Origin: Mycobacterium shigaense
GTDB lineage: Bacteria > Actinomycetota > Actinomycetes > Mycobacteriales > Mycobacteriaceae
Assembly: GCF_002356315.1 (NCBI RefSeq)
Contig: NZ_AP018164.1
Location: 1,736,001 to 1,800,000, forward strand
Reading direction: 5' to 3'
Length of the DNA stretch: 64,000 bases
Made by a program: the position numbers and the translations under genes. Below are positions 58,001 to 64,000 of this stretch, piece by piece (position 1 is the first letter of the stretch; each line of letters begins with the position of its first letter). The notes beneath the pieces are model-generated. The model saw only the letters and a list, made by a program, of their open reading frames with translations. It was not told where the DNA came from and made no database searches.

Positions 58001-58855
58001 ATGTCGGCTCCGCCCCTCTTTCGCCTGGTCGGCGACCGACGGGTGTCCGTGGTGCGTGATGCCGCCGCCGTCTGGCGGGTGTTCACCGACGATCCGATCG
58101 GGTCGTGCATGGTCGCGTCCCGCGTCGCCGATCACGGTATCGAGCCCAACGCCATCGGCGGGGAGCTGTGGACGCGGCGCGGCGCGCAGGAGTCGCTGTG
58201 CTTCGCCGGCGCCAACCTCATCCCGCTGCGCGGCGGACCGGACGATCTGAATGCCTTCGCCGACGAGGCGATGAGCGCGACCCGGCGGTGTTCGTCGCTG
58301 GTCGGCCGGGCGGAGCTGGTGATGCCGATGTGGCAGCGGCTCGAGCCGGCCTGGGGCCCGGCCCGCGACGTGCGCGCCAACCAACCGCTGATGGCGCTGG
58401 CCACCCACCCGCGGTGTGAGCTCGACGCCGAGGTGCGCCAGGTGCGGCCCGAGGAGCTGGACGCCTACCTGGTGGCCGCGGTCGACATGTTCATCGGCGA
58501 GGTCGGCGTCGACCCGCGGCTCGGTGACGGCGGCCGCGGTTACCGCCGCCGGGTGGCCAGCCTGATCGCCGCCGGCCGCGCCTGGGCACGCTTCGAGCGC
58601 GGTCAGGTCGTCTTCAAGGCTGAGGTCGGGTCCCAATCCCCGGGGGTGGGCCAGATCCAGGGGGTCTGGGTACATCCCGAGTGGCGCGGGATGGGCCTGG
58701 GCGCGCGGGGCACAGCGATGCTGGCCGCGGTGATCATCGGCAGCGGCCGCATCGCCAGCCTGTACGTGAACAACTTCAACGCGGTGGCCCGCGCCGCCTA
58801 CGCGCGGGTGGGTTTCGAGGAAGTCGGGACCTTCGCGACGGTGCTGCTCGACTAG
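58001..58855 (+). CDS. GNAT-family acetyltransferase
   Basis: The 284-residue protein (Rv2867c type) has an N-terminal domain of the DUF4081 type (RLVGDRRVSVVRDAAAVWRV) and a C-terminal GNAT domain with IQGVWVHPEWRGMGLGARGT (acetyl-CoA loop), SLYVNNFNAVARAAYARVGF. It acetylates an unknown acceptor, probably an amine or protein. It follows ispG by 55 bp on the same strand. The ATG at 58001 is taken as the start. Confidence 0.85.
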   Translation: MSAPPLFRLVGDRRVSVVRDAAAVWRVFTDDPIGSCMVASRVADHGIEPNAIGGELWTRRGAQESLCFAGANLIPLRGGPDDLNAFADEAMSATRRCSSLVGRAELVMPMWQRLEPAWGPARDVRANQPLMALATHPRCELDAEVRQVRPEELDAYLVAAVDMFIGEVGVDPRLGDGGRGYRRRVASLIAAGRAWARFERGQVVFKAEVGSQSPGVGQIQGVWVHPEWRGMGLGARGTAMLAAVIIGSGRIASLYVNNFNAVARAAYARVGFEEVGTFATVLLD

Positions 58856-58992
58856 CCCCTCGGCCCGCGGGCGTAACGGGGTGACGATTTTTCGGCCGTT
58901 TTTTCGCCCTGGCGTGACGTGCGCGTGCATAACGGCTGGGTCTCGGTGTGTCGGCGCCGGTGTCGCGGCCGGAGTTTCTAACATCAGCACCG

Positions 58993-60831
58993 ATGGCCAC
59001 AAAAACCTCACCTGTATCAGTTGTTTCGGTCGCCGCCGGCATGCTGCTCGCGGCGGTGCTGGCGCTGTCCGGATGCACGCCGCGGCCCGACGGCCCGGGG
59101 CCGGCGGCCGACAAGTTCTTTCGCGCCCTGTCGGTCGGGGATACCGCGACGGCCGCGCAGTTGTGCGACGACGCCAACGACGCCCGCGAGGCGCTCAACG
59201 CCGCCTGGTCGGGGCTGCAGGCCACCCATCTGGACGCCCAGGTCCTGAGCGCGAAGTACGCCGAGGACACCGGTACGGTCAGCTACCGCTTCACCTGGCA
59301 TCTGCCGAAGAATCGGACCTGGAACTACGACGGCGAGCTGAAGATGGCGCGCTACGAAGGTCGCTGGGAGGTCCGCTGGACGCCGACCGATCTGCATCCG
59401 CGGCTGGGCGAGCACCAGACGTTCGCGCTGCGCGCCGATCAGCCGCGGCGGGCCTCGGTCAACGAGCTCGGCGGCAGCGACGTGCTGGCGCCGGGCTACC
59501 GCTATCACTACACGCTGGACGCCGCCGCGGCCGGACCGCCGCAATCGCTGAGCTTCACCACCCACATGATCGTCGACGTGCTGCGGCCGTTCAACGACAC
59601 GCTCACCGACCCGCAGCTGCTCGCCGAGCGGGCCAGCTCGACACCCAACCAGGTCGACTTGGGCGTGACGCTGCTGCCCGCCGACAACGACAAGGTCTTT
59701 CCCGCCATCGGACGGCTGCCCGGCATCGTCGTCACGCCCCAGGCCGACATGCTGCCCACCGACCCGCATTTCGCGTCGGCGGTCATCGGCCAGGTCAAGA
59801 AGGCGGTGATCGACCAGCTCGACGGCCAGGCGGGCTGGCGGGTGGTCAGCGTCAACCAGAACAACGTCGACGTCGCCGTGCTGCACGAGGTCGAGGGGTC
59901 GCCGGCGCCGTCGGTGTCCATCACCCTTGACCGCGCGGTGCAGAACGCCGCGCAGCACGCGGTGGACACCCGCGGCGGCAAGGCGATGATCGTGGTGATC
60001 AAGCCGTCGACGGGCGAGATCCTCGCGATCGCGCAGAACGGCGCCGCCGACGCCGACGGTCTGCCGGCGACCAACGGCCTGTTTCCGCCCGGGTCGACGT
60101 TCAAGATGGTCACGGCCGGCGCGGCCATCGACCGCGACATGGCCACGCCCAACACCATGCTCGGCTGCCCGGGCCACCTGGACATCGGCCACCGCACCAT
60201 CCCGAACTACGGCGGCTTCGACCTCGGCGTGGTGTCGATGTCGCGAGCGTTCGCCAGTTCGTGCAACACTACGTTCGCCGAGCTGAGCAGCAAGATGCCG
60301 CCCCGCGGCCTGACCCAGGCGGCCACCCGCTACGGCATCGGGCTGGACTACACCGTCGACGGCATCACCACCGTGACCGGGTCGGTGCCGCCGACCGTCG
60401 ACCTGGCCGAGCGCACCGAGGACGGCTTCGGCCAGGGCAGGGTGCTGGCCAGCCCGTTCGGCATGGCCCTGGTGGCGGCCACCGTCGCGGCCGGCAGGAC
60501 GCCGGTGCCGCAACTGATCGCCGGCCGGCCGACGACGGTCGAGGGCCCGGACGTCCCAGACACACCGATCAGCCCGAAGATGGTCGACGCGCTGCGGCCG
60601 ATGATGCGGCTGGTGGTGACCAACGGGACCGCCAAGGAGATCAACGGCTGCGGCGAGATCTACGGCAAGACCGGTGAGGCCGAGTTCCCCGGCGGATCGC
60701 ACTCCTGGTTCGCGGGGTACCGCGGCGATCTGGCGTTCGCATCGCTGATCGTCGGGGGAGGCAGTTCGGAGTACGCCGTCCGGATGACCAAAGTGATGTT
60801 CGAATCGTTGCCCCCGGGCTACCTGGCCTGA
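58993..60831 (+). CDS. Penicillin-binding lipoprotein
   Basis: The 612-residue precursor has a lipobox (LALSGC, Cys at about 33), an N-terminal NTF2-like MecA-type domain, a PBP dimerisation region and a transpeptidase domain with FPPGSTFKMV (catalytic Ser in SxxK), SSCN (SxN) and YGKTGEAEF (KTG). All three active-site motifs are present. It corresponds to Rv2864c and is a class B-type DD-transpeptidase anchored to the membrane by lipid. ATG 58993 is chosen because the signal peptide starts there. Confidence 0.92.
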   Translation: MATKTSPVSVVSVAAGMLLAAVLALSGCTPRPDGPGPAADKFFRALSVGDTATAAQLCDDANDAREALNAAWSGLQATHLDAQVLSAKYAEDTGTVSYRFTWHLPKNRTWNYDGELKMARYEGRWEVRWTPTDLHPRLGEHQTFALRADQPRRASVNELGGSDVLAPGYRYHYTLDAAAAGPPQSLSFTTHMIVDVLRPFNDTLTDPQLLAERASSTPNQVDLGVTLLPADNDKVFPAIGRLPGIVVTPQADMLPTDPHFASAVIGQVKKAVIDQLDGQAGWRVVSVNQNNVDVAVLHEVEGSPAPSVSITLDRAVQNAAQHAVDTRGGKAMIVVIKPSTGEILAIAQNGAADADGLPATNGLFPPGSTFKMVTAGAAIDRDMATPNTMLGCPGHLDIGHRTIPNYGGFDLGVVSMSRAFASSCNTTFAELSSKMPPRGLTQAATRYGIGLDYTVDGITTVTGSVPPTVDLAERTEDGFGQGRVLASPFGMALVAATVAAGRTPVPQLIAGRPTTVEGPDVPDTPISPKMVDALRPMMRLVVTNGTAKEINGCGEIYGKTGEAEFPGGSHSWFAGYRGDLAFASLIVGGGSSEYAVRMTKVMFESLPPGYLA

Positions 60832-60881
60832 CGCCCCGGGCGCATCCGGTCCACGGGCCGCAACAGCGGTAAATTGCGAAC

Positions 60882-61478
60882 ATGACGGAAACCGGCGGGG
60901 ACATGGTGGCCCCGATGTCACTGCGGGTCTCCGACGCCGACCGCAACGGCACGATGCGGCGACTGCACAACGCGGTTGCGCTCGGGCTGATCGATATCAA
61001 CGAGTTCGAGCAACGGTCGTCGCGGGTGTCCTACGCGCGCACCCGCAGCGAGCTGGACGGCCTGGTCGGTGACCTGCCGGGTCCGGGCGCGATCGTGACC
61101 TCGGCGGCCGACCGGGTGGAGTTGCGCGGCTGGGCCGGCTCGCTGCGGCGGCACGGTGAATGGACCGTGCCCACACGGCTGGCGCTGGTGCGCCGGGTCG
61201 GTTCGGTCAAACTCGAGCTCACCAAGGCCCGGTTCGCGGGGCCGGTGGTGGTGATCGAGCTGGACATGCGGTTCGGCTCGGTGGAGATCTGGCTGCCGGA
61301 GGGCGCCAGCGCCTCCATCGACGACGTCCAGGTGTACGGCGGCAGCGCCCGCGACCGCCGCAAGGACGCACCGGCCGAGGGAACGCCGCACGTCGTGCTG
61401 ACCGGCCGGGTGGTGTGCGGCTCGGTGACCATCCGCGGACCGCGCCGCTCGCTGCACTGGCCGCCGCGCGCCCGCTGA
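60882..61478 (+). CDS. DUF1707 domain protein
   Basis: The 198-residue protein begins MTETGGDMVAPMSLRVSDAD and has a DUF1707 (SHOCT-like) motif: DRNGTMRRLHNAVALGLIDI, then EFEQRSSRVSYARTRSELDG. The C-terminal half is a beta-rich DUF2154-like segment (VVVIELDMRFGSVEIWLPEG). No membrane helix is seen. These proteins are common in actinobacteria and function is unknown. It is 50 bp after the penicillin-binding lipoprotein gene and on the same strand. Confidence 0.85.
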   Translation: MTETGGDMVAPMSLRVSDADRNGTMRRLHNAVALGLIDINEFEQRSSRVSYARTRSELDGLVGDLPGPGAIVTSAADRVELRGWAGSLRRHGEWTVPTRLALVRRVGSVKLELTKARFAGPVVVIELDMRFGSVEIWLPEGASASIDDVQVYGGSARDRRKDAPAEGTPHVVLTGRVVCGSVTIRGPRRSLHWPPRAR

Positions 61479-61566
61479 CGGTGCGTTGACGGCGCAAAAG
61501 CGCGCACCCTCGAAGCCGCCGATGCAGAACCCGCGGCCCAGCGCCGCCTGCGATTAAGCTGGCGGC

Positions 61567-62424
61567 ATGCCTGCTCGCACCGCGCTTTCGCCGGGAGTGT
61601 TGTCGCCGACGCTGCCGGTGCCCAATCGCATCCCGCGCCCGGAATACGCCTGGAAGCCCACCGTCAGGGAGGGCACCGAGCCGTGGGTGCAGACACCGGA
61701 AGTGATCGAGAAGATGCGCGTCGCCGGGCGGATCGCGGCCGCCGCGCTGCAGGAGGCGGGCAAGGCCGTCGCGCCGGGCGTGACGACCGACGAACTGGAC
61801 CGGATCGCCCACGAGTACATGGTCGACAACGGCGCCTACCCGTCGACGCTGGGCTACAAGGGATTCCCGAAGTCGTGCTGCACGTCGCTCAACGAGGTCA
61901 TCTGTCACGGCATCCCGGACTCGACGGTGGTGCAGGACGGTGACATCGTCAACATCGACGTCACCGCGTACATCGACGGCGTGCACGGCGACACCAATGC
62001 GACGTTTCTGGCCGGCGATGTCTCGGAGGAGCATCGGCTGCTCGTCGAGCGCACGCACGAGGCGACGATGCGCGCGATCAAGGCCGTCAAGCCCGGGCGT
62101 GCGCTGTCCGTCGTCGGCCGCGTCATCGAGGCATACGCAAACCGGTTCGGCTACAACGTCGTTCGCGACTTCACCGGCCACGGGATCGGCACCACCTTCC
62201 ACAACGGGTTGGTGGTGTTGCACTACGACCAGCCCGCCGTCGAGACCATCATCGAGCCGGGCATGACGTTCACGATCGAACCGATGATCAACCTCGGTGC
62301 GCTGGACTACGAGATCTGGGACGACGGCTGGACGGTCGTCACCAAGGACCGCAAGTGGACCGCGCAATTCGAGCACACCCTGCTGGTCACCGCCGCCGGT
62401 GCCGAGATCCTGACCCAGGTGTAA
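61567..62424 (+). CDS. map: Methionine aminopeptidase (type I, MapB)
   Basis: The 285-residue enzyme has a 40-residue N-terminal extension with Pro-rich segments, typical of actinobacterial MapB, and the pita-bread fold with [20 protein letters not shown] (Asp ligands), [13 protein letters not shown] (His), [14 protein letters not shown] (Glu) and FEHTLLVT (Glu). It removes initiator methionine from nascent proteins. It corresponds to Rv2861c. The ATG 61567 is used. cobQ starts 6 bp later. Confidence 0.96.
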   Translation: MPARTALSPGVLSPTLPVPNRIPRPEYAWKPTVREGTEPWVQTPEVIEKMRVAGRIAAAALQEAGKAVAPGVTTDELDRIAHEYMVDNGAYPSTLGYKGFPKSCCTSLNEVICHGIPDSTVVQDGDIVNIDVTAYIDGVHGDTNATFLAGDVSEEHRLLVERTHEATMRAIKAVKPGRALSVVGRVIEAYANRFGYNVVRDFTGHGIGTTFHNGLVVLHYDQPAVETIIEPGMTFTIEPMINLGALDYEIWDDGWTVVTKDRKWTAQFEHTLLVTAAGAEILTQV

Positions 62425-62430
62425 GGAGCC

Positions 62431-63936
62431 GTGAGCGGGGCTCTGCTCGTCGCGGGGACCAGCTCCGACGCGGGCAAATCGGTGGTGGTCGCCGGGCTGT
62501 GCCGGCTGTTGGCCCGCACCGGAATCCGGGTCGCGCCGTTCAAGGCGCAGAACATGTCCAACAATTCGGTGGTCACCGTCGACGGCGGCGAAATCGGCCG
62601 CGCCCAGGCGCTGCAGGCCAGGGCGGCCGGGCTGGCGCCCAGCGTGCGCTTCAACCCGATCCTGCTGAAACCGGGCAGCGACCGGACCTCGCAGCTGGTG
62701 ATCCGCGGGCAGGTCGCGGACTCGGTCTCCGCGGCCGACTATGTGCAGCACCGCGACGTGCTCGCCAAGGTCGTCATCGAGGAATTGTCTTGTCTGCGCG
62801 ACGAATTCGACGCGGTGATCTGCGAGGGGGCCGGATCTGCGGCCGAGATCAACCTGCGCGCAACCGATCTGGCCAACATGGGACTGGCCCGGGCGGGGAA
62901 CCTGCCCGTGATCCTGGTCGGCGACATCGATCGCGGCGGCCTGCTGGCCCACCTGTTCGGGACGGTAGCGGTGCTCGAGGCGGCAGACCAGGCGCTGATC
63001 GCGGGCTTCATCGTCAACAAATTCCGCGGCGACCCCGCGCTGCTGGAGCCGGGGTTGCGGCAGCTGCTCGACATGACCGGCCGGCCCACCTACGGGGTGC
63101 TGCCGTATGCCGAGGAGCTGTGGCTGGATGCCGAGGACTCGCTGTCGGTGCTGGCCCACCGCGTCGTCGGGACCCCGGAGCCGCCGCGCGGCGACGAGTG
63201 GCTGCGGGTGGCTGCGGTACGGCTGCCCCGGATCTCCAACTCCACCGATGTCGAGGCGCTGGCCTGCGAGCCAGGCGTGCTGGTGCGCTGGGTGACCGAC
63301 CCGGCCGACGTGGCCGACGCCGACCTGATCGTGCTGCCGGGCAGCAAGGCCACCGTCGCCGACCTGGCCTGGCTGCGCGAGCGCGGGCTGGCCGCGGCCA
63401 TCGCCGGGCATGCCGCGTCCGGCGGGCCGGTGCTCGGCATCTGCGGCGGCATGCAGATGCTGTGCCGGAACATCACCGACACGGTGGAGTCCCGACGCGG
63501 CGAGGTCGCCGGGCTGGGGCTGCTGGACGCCGACATCGCCTTCGGCGACGTCAAGACGCTGCGCAGCTGGCAGCGCCCGCTCACCGGGTACGAGATCCAC
63601 TACGGCCGGCTGACCCGGTGCGGTGCGGCGAGCTGGTTCGATGTCGAGGCGCAGCCGCACGGCATCCACCGGGGTGCCGTCTACGGCACGCACTGGCACG
63701 GCCTGCTCGACAACGACGACTTCCGGCGCGCCTGGCTCACCCGCGTCGCCGACGCCGCCGGCCGGACCGGGTTCGTCGTTGCCGCCGACACCGACGTCGC
63801 CGGCCGCCGCGACGCCCAGCTGGATCGGGTCGCCGACCTGTTGGCCGCGCACCTGGACACCGACGCGGTGCTCGGCCTCCTCGACGGCCCGCCGCCGCAG
63901 CGGCCGCACGTCGCGAGCAGGCTGCGATCCGGATAA
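62431..63936 (+). CDS. cobQ: Cobyric acid synthase CobQ
   Basis: The 501-residue enzyme has the N-terminal MinD-like ATPase ([59 protein letters not shown]) and a C-terminal class I glutamine amidotransferase with [12 protein letters not shown] (catalytic Cys) and the late [11 protein letters not shown]. It amidates the corrin ring side chains in cobalamin synthesis. GTG 62431 is used, 6 bp after map. In M. tuberculosis cobQ1 lies elsewhere (Rv0255c), so its place beside map is a rearrangement relative to that genome. Confidence 0.95.
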   Translation: MSGALLVAGTSSDAGKSVVVAGLCRLLARTGIRVAPFKAQNMSNNSVVTVDGGEIGRAQALQARAAGLAPSVRFNPILLKPGSDRTSQLVIRGQVADSVSAADYVQHRDVLAKVVIEELSCLRDEFDAVICEGAGSAAEINLRATDLANMGLARAGNLPVILVGDIDRGGLLAHLFGTVAVLEAADQALIAGFIVNKFRGDPALLEPGLRQLLDMTGRPTYGVLPYAEELWLDAEDSLSVLAHRVVGTPEPPRGDEWLRVAAVRLPRISNSTDVEALACEPGVLVRWVTDPADVADADLIVLPGSKATVADLAWLRERGLAAAIAGHAASGGPVLGICGGMQMLCRNITDTVESRRGEVAGLGLLDADIAFGDVKTLRSWQRPLTGYEIHYGRLTRCGAASWFDVEAQPHGIHRGAVYGTHWHGLLDNDDFRRAWLTRVADAAGRTGFVVAADTDVAGRRDAQLDRVADLLAAHLDTDAVLGLLDGPPPQRPHVASRLRSG

Positions 63937-64000
63937 CGCATGGAAACCTCGCGCGGCCAGGCCGGTTGGCTGTAGCGTGCGTAAGTGTCTTCGATGATGA

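Noticed and set aside
63985..64000. GTG near the right end that might start another gene
   Set aside because: Only five codons are visible, so no product can be supported.

Overview
The window is a high-GC mycobacterial chromosome segment. Its gene order matches, from memory, the M. tuberculosis block running from amt/glnB/glnD (Rv2920c-Rv2918c) to mapB (Rv2861c). The species cannot be fixed from sequence alone; a slow-growing non-tuberculous Mycobacterium is the best guess. Departures from the M. tuberculosis order include an extra alpha/beta hydrolase after the helicase gene, a GAF-ANTAR gene beside fdhD, an MPT63-like gene and an acyltransferase, no dipZ/mpt70 next to mpt83, and cobQ next to map.

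Layout. 1-3092: nitrogen sensing (amt end, glnB, glnD). 3096-5801: helicase and alpha/beta hydrolase on the minus strand. 5896-12819: ffh, an amidohydrolase, pknI, a D-aminoacylase-like gene and a TetR regulator. 12816-14729: dacB2, a broken SMP-30-like gene and an NTF2-like gene. 14888-20629: the rpsP-khpA-rimM-trmD translation cluster, lppW, then rplS-lepB-rnhB-DUF2469. 20632-25861: GAF-ANTAR gene, fdhD, a small Cys-rich protein, YraN, ComM and DprA. 25862-36667: an accessory island between dprA and viuB. 36668-43564: viuB, lactate monooxygenase, xerC, an M23-like protein, rpsB-tsf and amiC. 43608-47758: MarR regulator, decayed ChaB gene, MPT63-like protein, acyltransferase, GlnR-like regulator and CsbD-like protein. 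48116-53301: pyrH, frr, cdsA, rlmN, mpt53, ccdA and a small membrane protein. 53443-63936: mpt83, dxr-rip1-ispG, GNAT protein, penicillin-binding lipoprotein, DUF1707 protein, map and cobQ.

The most unusual part is the island. It encodes an MbtH-like protein, a two-module non-ribosomal peptide synthetase (C-A-T-C-A-T-reductase) and an MFS exporter, and looks like a complete unit for making, reductively releasing and exporting a small peptide aldehyde or alcohol. The NRPS reading frame is interrupted by two in-frame TAA codons at exactly equivalent places in its two adenylation domains, inside a long repeat that appears perfect. The exporter has an apparent one-base frameshift. The specificity-determining core of each A domain differs although its flanks are nearly identical, which suggests gene conversion with subdomain exchange. 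The island edges carry what look like a reverse-transcriptase fragment (left) and an IclR-family fragment (right).

No tRNA, rRNA, CRISPR array or intact transposase was recognised. Names rest on motifs and remembered family sequences; no database search was run.
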